Source of the DNA: Delphinapterus leucas | Lineage: Eukaryota; Chordata; Mammalia; Artiodactyla; Monodontidae | Length of the DNA: 64,000 bases | Reading direction: 5' to 3' | Assembly: GCF_002288925.2 (NCBI RefSeq) | Contig: NW_022098045.1 | Location: 2,689,408 to 2,753,407, forward strand | Part shown: piece after piece, positions 50,782-63,379 of the stretch | Position numbering within the stretch: the first letter of the stretch is position 1 | How the letters are laid out: each line of letters opens with the position of its first letter | Notes under the pieces: model-generated | Told to the model about the DNA's origin: nothing | Database searches by the model: none | The model's input: only the letters and a program-made list of their open reading frames with translations | Program-made: the position numbers and the translations under genes

Positions 50782-52909
50782 GCTTAATATTCACATATTT
50801 CACAGCTTGGGAAAGAAAACCATCCCAACCTAGGGTGCATTGTTGCTCAATTTTTTAATGTCATTGTGAGTACATGATTCAAAGTTTGAAGGAAGGTGTG
50901 GGTAGCGAGAAGTTTCCAGACTCAGTCACTGCAAAAGATAAACACAAGCTACCAATAGTGGGATTGAGTTAACCTGAGTTCAGGAAGCTAGGTAAAAATG
51001 TTATTGCTAAACAGAAATGTATCAAGTTTCCCATGAAATATTTTTGGCATGACCTCCTTTTCCAATAAATGCTCTCCAAAACCGGTTACTGTTTGAGAAA
51101 TGTTGATCATTTTCTCCTTCAAGGATGGCAGTCACAGTATGGTGCGTACTAATGTGAATCTATTCTGAAAACATTTCAGAAGCATCAGTGTATGATGTGT
51201 GAAAATTCTCTCCAGGTTCATTAATCATATTCTTAACAATTGCTCAAAATTCAAGGTGCTAATGATGATTGCTTATTAAAATACATCTAATCTGGAAATT
51301 AATACAGGTAATATTTACTAGATAGTTTCTGACCTTTCTCTCTTTTACAATTCCTTTGAAATGATTTATTTATTTCCCTAAAGATGCTCAAATTATCCCA
51401 AGCCAAGGGACGAGATGTCAAAATAACACACCACTAAACTAAAGACTAGCTGACCTACTAGGGTAGTTCAAATAAATAACAATTTAGACTAGACATAGGT
51501 ACAGATTACTGTAAACTTTCCTTGTAATGCTTGGTTATCCTTTAGAATAGCATATTCAAGCTTGGTTATATAAGAGCTCATATGTGTTAAAGGCACTATG
51601 ATTTAAAACGAGCACACACATCAGATATGTGAATTCTTTTCTGAAATATACAAAATTTTACAGTTTTTTAAAGGAGAAAGATGACAAAAGCAAACTATAT
51701 CATGGTGTGGTTATAGCTATACTTTGGGAAACTTCAACTTTTTGTGACTGATTGGATTGAGTAACTTTAAAATATATGACATTTACTTTTCCTGACAGCT
51801 CCATCAAATGATAGCAACCCTGTTGAGGTTCCATGTGTAAACTCATCACAAGGACAACTGCAGAAAGGAATGATGAAGATGAGGCTAGCCCCTTAGTTTA
51901 GTAGATGAAGAATCATGGCCAAAAGAGACGGAGTGGCTTTCCCAGGGTCACAGAGCAGACAAGCAGCTGAGCAAGAGCTCAGAAACCAACCCCCTGATAT
52001 CCTAGCCAGTGTAAACTGCCTGGAAAGTGCAGGGAAGGAGAAATTGTATAAAAGCGTTTAATGTGTTTAATTATCAGCCTTTGCTATGTCAGGATAGACT
52101 TCATTATCTGAAGTTCGTCTGATCTGGTGAGCATGCAACAAGATTTTAATAGCTGAGTCCTATAAATGTATTGTTGTGAAAAAAATCACCCAAATCTCTG
52201 AGTGAAAGGGAAATAAAGGGAAATGATTTGTTTAGGTCAGTCCATTAGATGAAACCCCAAATCCAAGTCAGATAGAAGTCGTGACATATAGATTAGTTCT
52301 GGTGCCATAAATAATGTAGTCTCTTTTAATGTTTAGAGGTTTTGTCCTACTTTGTAGGTAGAAATCCCTTGCCCGTGAAAAAACATGGCCAAATATTTCT
52401 GACTCCCTGAATTGTAGCTGCATTTTAGGCTCCGGGTACACAATAAGTGAAAAATAGAAAATATTATCTGCAATGTAGAATTTGGACTAGATGAACACTT
52501 ACAGCTCTCACATCCTAGGTTTGACCCTGGCCCCTTGCTATCTCTTGTGTACAATGGGATTACATGAGATAAATTTATCCATTCTGCTAGGATCAGCAAA
52601 TGGGAGAAAAAGCATTCCACGTTAATGATTATTTATTAGTGTTCTCAGTATTCCAGAATCCAAATACCATAGAACTTTAAAATAGCCTGAAAACGGAGAG
52701 GTTTAGATAAGGCTTTCTCAAATAATTATTGTAATAGTGAGAAACTTGGACACACAAGGCCCACGTCATCACCTTCATGATTCCTTCATTATGCAGGTGT
52801 TGCAGATTGTGCAGTTTCTTTATTATGATGCTTCACTGTTCTGTCAGATGTGCATCAGGGGTGAATGTAAGAGACTTGTAGATTCTTAGTGTTGGAAGAG
52901 CGTCGTAGC
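50782..52909. other. Unassigned DNA with one faint MIR
   Basis: No gene supported. A minus-strand MIR-like piece lies near 51880-52020 ('agtggctttcccagggtcac'). The 95-codon minus-strand frame at 52333-52620 has no supporting context. Confidence 0.45.
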
Positions 52910-53160
52910 TCATGGTATGGGGTTAAGAAGGCAGGCTGTGGAATTTGATATCAGTTTGACTCTTGCTCTGCTACTTAGTCCCAGTGGGACCTTGGAGAAG
53001 CTGCATAACCTCTTCTGCCTCAGAGTCCCCATCTGCAAATTGAGAACAGTAGCAGTACCGACCTCTTAGGGGTGTTGTAAGATTAAAGGACTTACTGCTT
53101 GGAGAGCCCAGAAGAAAGTTCCTGTCACATAGAAAATGCACAGTTCAGTAATCTTTGCTC
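52910..53160 (+). repeat. MIR SINE
   Basis: 'ttgactcttgctctgctact', 'gctgcataacctcttctgcc', 'tctgcaaattgagaacagta' and 'gtgttgtaagattaaaggac' follow the plus-strand MIR order closely. A more diverged minus-strand MIR-like piece follows at 53180-53320. Confidence 0.75.
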
Positions 53161-53320
53161 TAACTGCCTAAGATTTTCATTTAGTAGATGAGGAAAGTGA
53201 AATCTATCAGGATCAAGTGATTTTCTTTATATTTCAGAGAATAGAGCTTTACCTGCTATAGATTTAAATCCATGCAATTAATCCCAATGGTTTCTACACT
53301 GTGTAATGCCATCTGGTAAT

Positions 53321-54956
53321 GACTGCTCATTTTGGACTTTGAAAATCACTTTTTTCAGAAAAAAAGTGAGTTCAATCTGATTCATGTGATCCATCATATG
53401 ATTACTTCAAGTCTGGCCTTATAAGTCATTGGAGTTTATAATCGTTTGTGTGTTAGGAGAAGTAGGAATGTCCTACAACAAAAATAATTTCCCTTCACCC
53501 ACTGACTGATGCTTGCAATTCTCTTTAGTTTAAGGATCTGTTCTTTGTTCAAACACACATTTTTCTAATATGGAGAACACTTCAAGTTTTATTAATCACT
53601 TTTGTTATATTGTAAAAAGCAAATTAAAAGGGAGGTTTTGAAAAGGGGGAAAGAAGAGAAAACAAAGATCCTGGGCCCTTGAAGTAGAGCACAGAATTGG
53701 GGTGGCTTGGGAACTTTGAGAGCAGACTTCTCCACAATTTTACTTATAATCAACTCTCCACTTGAATATTCCTGAAATAACATTTGTCCTGGAATTAATG
53801 AGTCTTACTCTGTTTGCAGTGCACTAAGCCACATGCTGGGCACAGTGGAAGAGGTAGACACAGTCTCTGTTCTCACAGAGTGCCAATCTAGTAGGAGACA
53901 GAAAACAAACACACGTAACTAACTACAATCAATTGTTAAGCACAGTAGAACATAGGGGTGTAGTAGGGGTCAGAGGGAAACTGCAGTATACCAGCACTTC
54001 TCACTCCTGTGAGCAGAGTAGCTCTAATGACACAGGAGACTGCAGAGGGAGCCTAGGGATTTGGGACCAGATGTGGGAGCCTGATGACCCATACGAGTGA
54101 GAAATTCCTTTGAAAGCATTTGTTTTAACTTAAAGATGCAAACAACATTTCCTACTTAGCAATTTTTCCCTTGATTATTTTAATACATTATAAAAGTAAT
54201 ATTTTAATTTACACCCATTGAAACTGATGCTCCAGGGAGATGCCCACTTTGATCTGTGGCTTCTTGTACAATCTTGTACAATGCTGTGTAACCCTGAGGA
54301 ACAGGATGCTCCAATCTGGTGCTTGGTGGTATGAAAGCACGAGGCCTAACACTGACAACATTTCCTGTGTTCGTGTCACCATTTGTCATCTCCAGTTGCC
54401 TGTATAGTCCATCAAAAACTCTTGAGTCATGGCCAGGAGGGAAGCAAATGTTAGAATGGCCTATGCTTTCTCTTCCATACACGAATTACAACCTGCTGGA
54501 CATCCCAACACCCATCCCCGGGAGAGGATCAGGGAAAAATTAAATTCATGAAGAAGATTCATGGTGATCATAACCCTTCAGAGTTCTTAGCACTGTCAAG
54601 TGTGCCTATTGTGTGTCTAGCTCTCCTATTTGTAACCCAATATTTATAGGTCTGTTTTGTTCTGTGCTAAGGAGCATAAAGAAGAAGATGCTAGTATATG
54701 GTCATTTGGGAAATAAATAAAGCTAAATTGAAGCATAGTATGAGCATACTCTACTCCCCCCGCTCCCCTCCCGCCTTTGGACATTAATCAGAGTTTTTTA
54801 TAATGATGATACTACATTTTCTTTTGTTTATACAATAAGGGAAATATATTGTAATCTGTTATAATTTCCAGGCTGAACTAATATTGTGTAGTACAAAATA
54901 TTGTTTTGAGGTTGAATTTTCTGAATGTGAATTTTGTGTTTAAAATAATATTGATG
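53321..54956. other. Unassigned DNA, with a family X 5' piece
   Basis: At 53810-53960 'gcacagtggaagaggtagac' and 'ctctgttctcacagagtgcc' resemble the front of family X. Otherwise nothing is assigned. A C-rich run lies near 54754-54777. Confidence 0.4.
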
Positions 54957-55168
54957 GGCTTCCCTGGTGGCGCAGTGGTTGAGAGTCTGCCTGCCGATGC
55001 AGGGGACACGGGTTCGTGCCCCGGTCCAGGAGGATCCCACGTGCCGCGGAGAGGCTGGGCCCGTGAGCCATGGCCGCTGAGCCTGCGCATGCGGAGCCTG
55101 TGCTCTGCAACGGGAGAGGCCACAACAGTGAGAGGCCCGCGTACCGCAAAAAAAAAAAGAAAAAAAAA
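54957..55168 (+). mobile_element. CHR-2-like SINE, plus strand
   Basis: Starts 'gggcttccctggtggcgcag' and has the 'gggttcgtgcc' B-box region. The body is 'gccatggccgctgagcctgc', ending 'gaggcccgcgtaccgc' plus an A-rich tail. Short flanks around 'attgat' may be the target-site duplication. The 88-codon frame over it is not a gene. Confidence 0.9.
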
Positions 55169-55885
55169 TTGATATCACCAATTTTTAGATTCAGTGTTTA
55201 GACTTTTTTATTAAAAATTTAGTGGAAAGCATTAATAAATTTTAATAAAAATTCATTTGTACCTAACACCATGGTTAGCATTTAAGGGCTTTCAATAAAT
55301 ATTAATGCAATTGATGAATGAAAGAAACACATTAATGAACAAAATTAATCACAGAATCCCTTTTAAGAACATAGTGAAATGTGGAGGAAAGCACTGCCAT
55401 AATTATATGCTAGATAAATTCTCTACATATTCTATTACTTGTATATTTTGGCAAATTAATATATCAGGTCGAATCATCAAAAACTTCAATTAAATGGCTT
55501 TGTCAGTTTATATTGAAAATCATTTTAAAATTTTAAATGAGTCAAATGAATCATCATTCTATCATTCTGTAAGTTTGGTCAACTGTCATTACAAATATTT
55601 TATGTATGCGTGTGTCTCCATGTATAGTTTTTAGAGTCTCTGAATTCCAGCTCAGGGTTGAATAATGTTGGTGATAGTTTTTCTTTGGGCTGAGACCTAG
55701 GACTGTCCACTTTCTGCTGGAGTGAGAGGCTAGAACTCCTGAGTTTTTATTTACCGGTTATTGAATTACTATATATGCCTAGTAAGAGGATAGAACTCAA
55801 GAAAGAGCCATCTGAATTGTTCAAAGCAAATCTTCTTCTCGTATTTTAGGAGGGAGGGGAAAAAGTCCTTTCATGCTCATCCTTT
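55169..55885. other. AT-rich spacer between two inverted SINEs
   Basis: About 720 bp with no gene or confident repeat. Confidence 0.5.
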
Positions 55886-56090
55886 TTTTATTTTTTTGCA
55901 GTACGCGGGCCTCTCACTGTTGTGGCCTCTCCCATTGCGGAGCACAGGCTCCGGACGTGCAGGCTCAGCGGCCATGGCTCACGGGCCCAGCCGCTCCGCG
56001 GCATGTGGGATCTTCCCGGACCGGGGCACGAACCCGTGTCCTCTGCATCTGCAGGCAGACTCTCAACCACTGCGCCACCAGGGAAGCCCA
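55886..56090 (-). mobile_element. CHR-2-like SINE, minus strand
   Basis: Same SINE type in the opposite orientation, with T-rich tail at the left and 'ccaccagggaagccc' at the right. Direct repeats 'atgctcatccttt' (55873-55885) and 'atgcccatccttt' (56091-56103) form a 13-bp target-site duplication with one mismatch. Confidence 0.92.
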
Positions 56091-57485
56091 ATGCCCATCC
56101 TTTATATTGTTTATAGGTAGAAATTAGTTGAAATGTGTCTGCATTGTTGGCTACCTTTATTTTTGTTGTTGATTAAGTATCATCTATAAGTCATCTAGTT
56201 AATTGTTGATCATCCATGAGTTATGTAACTGAATTGTCATTTTCCAGTTCAGCTTCCTGTATGTGATCACATACTAAGCAATTTGTGCCCTGCTTAGTAT
56301 GGTGTTAACGAAGAAAGAAAGAAAGAAAAAAACAGCATTGGGTGGCCTGATAAAGACTGAACAATAATTGCAAAAAAATTGGGGGAAAATAGGCACCGAG
56401 GGAGCTGGATACTCCTAGTGCCTTGCTTCCTCTTTTCAGTACTGGGAAAGAAAGCTAGCTTCTAAGCCTGTCTAAAGCAAGCTTGCCTAAAGAAATTGAA
56501 ATTTCTTTCAGAGGGTCGTCGAAAAGATGGAGCCAGCATGAATCATTTTATCTGTTGCTACTATAGAAACTATTTGCACTGTTTTATAGAAATTACTAAT
56601 ATACAAATTATTAGCTCATTTTAAAAGACTGTCTTAACACCTACAAGTTTAACATGTAAAAATGACACCAGAAAAATTTAGGGAAGCAGCACTTTGGTTC
56701 CTAGCTCTCTGTGTTTATGAGAAGTTGAATGAAGAGTTGTTTACCTGAATTTGGTAAATTTAGATTTATATTTGACATGTCGTCTGTTTGATTAGTAGGG
56801 GAATGCATAAAACAGAATCTGTCCCAGGAAAGCTTTATTAAGTCACATCCAAAGGGAATTTACTTTCCATGACATTATATTTTCCTTGACATAGAGTTTT
56901 GCCTTTCTTGCTCCCTACCCTCTACCAGAAATACAAATAACCTGCACATGGAAAAGATTTTTACCAAAATTTTAAGATAAACTTCATGTAGCTTCCTCTA
57001 TATCTTTTTGTGACTCTTAACCGCAAAGTTAGAGGCATTTACGCAACTGATGATCTATCCACAGGAAAACAATGCCTTACTATTCTTACTTTTGAGGCAT
57101 CTTGTGAGAGAAAATTCATTGAGGAAAGGGGATTTAAAGGGAGATTTCCAAAATCCTCAGGAAGTTCCACATGCAGTCAAAGGGCTTATACTCATGACTC
57201 CTGCAACATGTCTGCAAAAGGCATTGCACAGGAATTTCTTCTGAGTCATGCCTCAGGAATTCATCACAGTGGCGTCTGCTGAGGAACTGTGGATGGTCAC
57301 GGTTACCACTCTGCTGCTGAGTCAGGACTCCTGGAAGGGTTCCTCTATTCAGGAGGTGTTTTTAATGTGTTCACCATAGGCTAGGATCTTGGGGTTTATT
57401 TCAGACCCTGTTACACAGAAGTCACTGATCAGAAGGGAGAAACAAAAGAAATCACTTACGATATGGTATATGAGGCTAGAGCTGT
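56091..57485. other. Unassigned intergenic DNA
   Basis: No gene supported. Two overlapping frames near 57010-57282 (90 and 64 codons) have no recognisable domain. Confidence 0.4.
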
Positions 57486-57655
57486 GGGGATTAAAGTCTG
57501 TTCCCTGGATAGGCAACATCTGGGAACTTTTAGAAATGCGAAATCTCAGCCCCGCAGACCTCCTGAGACAGAAACTCTAGGAGTAGAGTTACAAGATTTG
57601 TGTTTTAACGAGACTTCCAGGTGATTCTGCTGTTCCCACTAGGCTAGGGGTAGGC
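57486..57655 (-). mobile_element. MER5A-like hAT DNA transposon remnant
   Basis: The plus strand reads 'cagaaactctaggagtagag', 'aagatttgtgttttaacgag' and 'acttccaggtgattctgctg', the well-known MER5A/Charlie core and end. Orientation is by my memory of the consensus and is uncertain. Confidence 0.6.
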
Positions 57656-57699
57656 TCACATAATCGAGGGAGAGCAAATCAGGAGCCCCAAACCCAGAC

Positions 57700-58170
57700 G
57701 GGGCAGATTGAGGGCAAGTTGGAGAGGATCTTTGTAAAGGATCAGTACATTTGCTGAGACTTTGCCTAGATCTTGTAAAGGATCAGTGGGTTTGCTGAGG
57801 AAAAGGGTGGGCAGGGGGAGTGGAGAAATATGTTCCAGACAACATGCACTGGGCTCCAAGAGCCAAGAATGGAAGGACCGAAGCCAGAGGAGAGGAGACA
57901 GACAGATCCAGAAGCGCTCAGTGGAGAAGGACTTTTCTCAAGCAGAGGAGTGCGGATTTTATCTTGAAGATCATTGAAGATTAAAACCAGGAAAGACATG
58001 GTTAGATTTGCATTTTAGAAAGTTCGCTTGGCAGGAATGAATGGATGGTGAAGGGATGAAGATTGAGGTTAGACCAATGAGATTTCTGTGCTGATCCAGA
58101 CCAAAGACAGGAGGGCTCAGCCCAGTGCAGTGGCTGGAGCTGGGGAAGGGGAGAAACCCCAAATAGAAGA
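57700..58170 (+). repeat. Family X repeat, middle segment
   Basis: 'ggattttatcttgaagatca', 'aagacatggttagatttgca' and 'tgagatttctgtgctgatcc' fall in the order of the family's central part, strongly diverged. It also holds a short local duplication: 'cttgtaaaggatcagtgggt' near 57773 against 'tttgtaaaggatcagtacat' near 57731. Confidence 0.45.
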
Positions 58171-58309
58171 GATGTTTGAAAAAGTGATTTGGAAAAACCA
58201 CATGTTATAATAGATTATAAGCGTTAAAAAGCGTGAGGTGTACTGACTGAGAGGGAATGCCGACAAGAGAGTGGAAGGTGAAGTAAGTGGAACAGACAAT
58301 TGTCTGCAC

Positions 58310-58500
58310 GGTACAATACAAACTTTGAAATATATGCTCATAAAAACAGACAACATTGGAATGTATATATAAAAGTCTTTATCTCTGGAGTGGTGAGATT
58401 GCAGATAATTTTGGGGTTCTTCTTTATATTTTCTTTATTTCCCAAATTTTCTAATACTGACTGTGAATCATATTTATAATCAGGAATTATAAATGTTGAG
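58310..58500 (+). repeat. Probable old LINE 3'-end fragment
   Basis: 'ctctggagtggtgagattgc' followed by 'ttctttatttcccaaatttt' resembles the 3' end of old mammalian L1s. Weak call. Confidence 0.35.
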
Positions 58501-59239
58501 GAGGAAGGGAGGGAGAGAGGAAGTGAGGAAGGGTCATATCTGAGGAATGAATGGGATAATGTATGTTCCATAAACAGAGATAAATTATAATTCCTACAAG
58601 AGTCTTTTAAATTTAATCTGTCATAAAATTGCCTATAAAGCAGCCCTGACAGGCTGTGGCACTGAACTCAGATATTCTATGGGGCACTGGGGGTTAGGAG
58701 GGACAAGGGCAAGACACGAGGTAGGCACCAAGCTAGGGAAGTAAGTAGGCTGTGCCCTCCCTGGCTGTCCACTGGGTTAGCCGGAGCTACAAAAGTCACA
58801 AGAAGGGGATATGGGCCCAGAGAAGTCATTGTCTTTGAGTCTGACTTCTTGGATGGAGGCTGCCCTACCAAAGCTGTGCCGAGGACTGGCTGCCCAGACC
58901 CTACCCAAGCCCTCCCCCAACCCAGGCCCTGCCTCACGGATTCGGAGCATTTCTTGCTCTAGTTGTTGAGATAAGTAGATAATTTGAACGTGTTGGAACA
59001 GAGTTATTCAAAAGGCTATTTTTGATTTCCTTGGCAGGTACTCTTCCCGCCCCCCCCTCCCCCACCGCCCAGCCAATTTCCCTGCTGTGGGAAATGAAAC
59101 ACAGCTCTAAAAATCATCATCATAACAAAAAATCTACATAGCAACAAGGTGTGTTTGCCAGGGATCTAGCGTCACGAGATGATGGTAGAGAGTCTTCACG
59201 CCATTCATGGGGAAGTAACAAGCGGCTAGAATTCCATGA
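58501..59239. other. Unassigned DNA
   Basis: No gene supported. The 86-codon minus-strand frame at 58677-58937 lacks any motif. A C-rich stretch occurs at 59048-59070. Confidence 0.4.
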
Positions 59240-59420
59240 GATCATACTAACAGTAATGGATCATTTATCACTATGTTAAGCACTTTACAAGCATTATTAT
59301 TTAAGCCTCACAACAGCCCTATGGGTTTGCTTTGAAGAAAAAAAAATGTATAGGTGAGATAAACTGAGGCCTCAGGCATATGATTCTAGTAAATATCAGA
59401 ACCTTAGTTTGAACTAAGAT
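59240..59420 (-). repeat. MIR SINE
   Basis: 'tatgttaagcactttacaag', 'aagcctcacaacagccctat' and 'gagataaactgaggcctcag' give the minus-strand MIR order. A LINE 3'-end-like sequence ('ggatggtaaattttacgtta') follows at 59490-59580. Confidence 0.7.
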
Positions 59421-59631
59421 AATTTTTATTCAGAAGTCAGTACTAAGAGTTCAGAAGATGGACGGTGTTGATGGCTGCACAGCGATGAGAATGTACTTAC
59501 TATCACTGAGCTGTGCACTTACTTAACCATGGTTAGGATGGTAAATTTTACGTTATGCCTATTTTACCACAATTTTTTGAAAAAGGCGGTACTACTGTAC
59601 ACTGCATTAGTACATATCCCAGAGCTGTTTT

Positions 59632-59840
59632 TTTTTTTTTTTTTTTTTTAGTACGCGGGCCTCTCACTGTTTGTGGCCTCTCCCGTTGTGGAGCACAGGC
59701 TCCGGACGTGCAGGCTCAGCGACCATGACTCACGGGCCCAGCCGCTCCGCGGCATGTGGGATCTTCCCGGACCGGGGCACGAACCCGTGTCCCCTGCATC
59801 GGCAGGTGGACTCTCAACCACTGCGCCACCAGGGAAGCCC
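59632..59840 (-). mobile_element. CHR-2-like SINE, minus strand, perfect target-site duplication
   Basis: T-run tail at the left, SINE body, and 'ccaccagggaagccc' at the right. The flanking repeat 'cccagagctgtttt' is perfect over 14 bp (59618-59631 and 59841-59854). The long uninterrupted T tail (about 20 T) and the exact duplication suggest a recent insertion. Confidence 0.95.
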
Positions 59841-59854
59841 CCCAGAGCTGTTTT

Positions 59855-61489
59855 GATGTAACCATTTTAATAGTCTTTGAAGTTAAGGTAATGCGTGCTT
59901 TTTGGAGAGAAAAACTGAGGTGTCCTAAAACCTTTGCTCATCTTCTTCTTATTCATCCTTTCCTCTCTTTCCTCCTTTCATCCCTCCCCACCCTGAACAA
60001 ACAGACAGACAGATGGACTGTCCCCTTTCCCCAGCACACATGCACACAATCTACAGCCACAAACTCTCTGCCCAGCCACTGTTGCTGAGGCTACATGTTA
60101 ATTCTCAAGGTGATTCCAAACTGAAGCAATTCAGAGCAAACTCACTTGACCCTAACACCGTAAATCGAAGAATAAGCAACTGGGAAGCCAAATTTCCCAG
60201 AGGTTTTGGAAATTCTGATGAAGATCAAACTGAGAGGAGGTACACGTAGCAAATGACAAGCTCAGGTTTTTAAATGCAACAGCAAACACATTCACATACA
60301 CACACGCAGGAAATGAACAAGTGAACTGATACAGTTCCAGAAAATGAGAAAAGCCAAGGAAAAGAGGATGACATGCTTGCCTAAAATGCTGGCTGCATTT
60401 CCTGAAACTCTCCGAAGCGCACCTTTTGGCAATTCTTTTGTAGACAAGAGGATGGGGTTGCTGCTTTCTGACCACAAGGTGGGGCTTGTATTGGGACAGA
60501 CTGAACAGCTCTAGGATTCTTTGTGTTTGCCTTTTCCATCTACAAACCTTTCTACAGTGCCACCTAGATATGATTAAGGGCAACCAGTAGTAGCTTACTA
60601 CACACTAACTGACCAGGCTGCAGGATTCTGAAAGCACCCAGGGTGAAATTCATGCACAGCTCAAGACCTGCATCAGGAACACTTATTCAACACAGGAAAG
60701 ATAAAATATCTTATTTTTTCAGAATCCTTTTTCCTCAACATGGTATATTTGTGAAGGTAGGTAATGCTTTGCTGTGCTGTAGGGTTCTTTCATGAATCCC
60801 CTGAAAGGTCAAGGTGAACCTGAGCCACTCCCTCTTTTTCTCTCTTTTATTAGAATATAAATATACTGGAGAAGAGAAGGGGAGGAGAAGAAAGAAGAGG
60901 AAGAAGAAAAAGGAAAAGGCATATCAAAACAGGATTAAAAGACTTTTAAAAATAAACCAACAGTTTATATTTAATAAATTATACTCTTAAGATTGCACAA
61001 ATATATTGCAATAGTCATGTTACTAAAAATATAAGCATTTCATTGTGCATTCAGGCTCTGTGTCCAGGATGGGATAAACAGTTCAAAGCTGAACACTAAA
61101 TATCTAATGTTTTCAATCCTGCCAATATATCTCTGTGACTGAGGGTGTGACCTTATTCAGTGATAACATTAAATACCAGCTTTAAGAGTTTTTGTGAATG
61201 CAAGACTCTGGACAAATATACTTCCATCCCTCACCCACACCCTGTTGATAAACTCTATTTATAAACCACAGATGTTATTGAATAGATTTATGGATGTGGT
61301 AGTGATGGGGCAGTTTTCAGTCTTCTAAGCAGCTTCAGACCTATCAGTAGCTTTTCCTGATGTTCTTATAACCCTTACTTTCTAGGCTTAAAATGGTCTT
61401 TTTCATTATAGTTTTCAGAACTTAGGCCATCAAGATATAAACTCTATAGGCTGCTGGATCCACACCCAGCCTGACCTTCTTTCTGTAGA
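59855..61489. other. Unassigned DNA
   Basis: Contains a 143-codon minus-strand frame (60152-60583), the longest non-repeat frame in the window, but it has no domain and no coding context. A GA-rich stretch lies at 60868-60920. Confidence 0.4.
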
Positions 61490-61670
61490 GGGGAAAGGGC
61501 CCAGGCTTTGGGATCAGAGAGACTGGGGTTCAGATATGAATTCAGATTTGAGTCCAGCTGCTTGTTTGCTGTGTGTACACAATTTTTACTCTCTTAGCCT
61601 CAGTTTTCTCACTTGTCAAATGAAAATAGCACCGAAAACATAAATTTGTGGTAAGAATTAAATACATTAA
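61490..61670 (+). repeat. MIR SINE
   Basis: 'ccaggctttgggatcagaga', 'tcttagcctcagttttctca' and 'cttgtcaaatgaaaatagca' follow the plus-strand MIR order. Confidence 0.7.
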
Positions 61671-61686
61671 CTTATTAAAAAAAAAA

Positions 61687-63300
61687 CCTAATCTACTCAA
61701 AGCTAAATACAGATTCAATTCAATCCCTATCAAAATTCCAATGACATTTTTCACGGAAATGGGAACAAAGTCTAAAATTCATATAGAACTGCAAAAGACC
61801 CTGAATAGCCAAAGCAATCTTGAAAACAAAGAATTGAGTTGGAGATACCACAATTTCTGATTTCAAATTATATTACAAAGCCTTAGTAATCAAAACAATA
61901 TGGTACTGGCATAAAAATAGACACATGGATCAATGGAACAGAATAGAGAGCCCAGAAATAAACCCAAGTATATACAGTCACCTAATTTTCAACAAAGGCA
62001 CCAAGAACACACAATGGGGAAAGAATTGTCTTTTCAGGTAATGGTATAAGGAAAACTGGATATCCACATGCAAAAGAATGAAACTGGATCCTTATCTTAC
62101 ACCATACACAAAAATCAATTCAAAATGAATTAAAGACACAAATGTAGTACCTAAAACCATAAAACTCCTAGAAGAAAGCATAGGAAAAATAATCCAGGAC
62201 ATTGTCCGTGGCAATGATTTTTTGGATATGACACCAAAAGTGCAGACAACAAAAGGGAAAATAAACAAGTGGGACTACATCAAACTAAATTGCCCTTGCA
62301 CAGCAAAGGAAACCATCAACAAACTGAAACGTCAGCCCAGAGTTTGGGAGAAAATATTTTCAAACCATGTAAGTGATATGGGGCTAATATCCAAAATATA
62401 AAAAACCCATACAACTCAATAGCAAAACAACAGCAACAAAATCCAAAAACCCAACTTGATTAAAAAATGGGCAAAGGACTTGAATAGACATTTTTTCCAA
62501 AGAAGGCATACAAGTGGCCAACAGATATATAAAAAGGTGCTCAACATCACTGATCATCTGGGAAAGGCAAACCACAATGAAACACTGCCTACACCTGTTG
62601 GTACGGCTATTACAAAAAAAAAGAAAAGAAAAGAAAAGAAAAACCATAAAAGATAATAAGTGTTGGCCAGGATGTGGAGAAAGGGGAACACTTGTATACT
62701 GCTGGTGAGAATATAAATCGGTGTAGCCACTATGAAAAATAGTATGGAAGTTGCTTGTAAAACTAAAAATAGAATTACCATATGATCCAAGAATCCTACT
62801 TCTGGACATATATCCTAAGAAACTGAAATCAGTACCTTGAAGAGATATCTGCACTCCCATATTCATTGTAGCATTATTCACAACAGCCAAAATATGGAAA
62901 CGATCCAAGCATTCATCAACGGATGAGTGGATCAAATCAATACATTGTACACCTTAAACTCATACAATGTTATATATCTATTATATCTCAATAAAGCCGG
63001 AAGAAAAAAAAGAAATTTCCATATATATATATATACACACATATAATTCAGACTTAGGAAAGAAGGAGATCTTGCCATTTGCAGCAACATGGATGGATGT
63101 GGAGGACATTATGCTATGTGAAATAAGTCAGACACAGAAAGAAAAAAAAAAACAAAAAATACCCAACCTGCATAATCTCACTTATGTGTGGAATCAAAAA
63201 AGTTAAATACATAGAAGCAGAGAATAGAACAGTAGTTACCAGGGTTGGGAGGGTGGGGGAAATGGGGAGATGTTGGTTAAAGGGTATTGGCAACAGTAGT
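61687..63300 (+). mobile_element. Old L1 ORF2 3' part and 3' region
   Basis: Plus-strand L1: 'caattcaatccctatcaaaa', 'gaacagaatagagagcccag', 'cctatatcctaagaaactga'-like sequence and 'cttatgtgtggaatcaaaaa'. It covers the same ORF2 C-terminal region as 811-1990, in the opposite orientation. Frames are short and broken (for example 61648-61860 with 'IPMTFFTEMG'). AAAAG repeats near 62619-62645 and a (TA)n tract near 63021-63035 lie within it. Confidence 0.85.
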
Positions 63301-63379
63301 TTAGATGCTGCCTCAAGCATCTAAGCTTGTGGAGACTCCATCCTTCCAACAGCTTGCATTTGAAATCTTCATCATCAAC

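Noticed and set aside
54828..55181. 117-codon minus-strand frame with Ala/Arg/Pro-rich sequence
   Set aside because: It is the antisense of the CHR-2-like SINE at 54957-55168; similar frames appear over the SINEs at 55886 and 59632.
60152..60583. 143-codon minus-strand frame, the longest outside repeats
   Set aside because: No domain, signal peptide, membrane segment or plausible splice context. The high Cys/Phe/His/Arg mix looks like random translation. A protein search would settle it.
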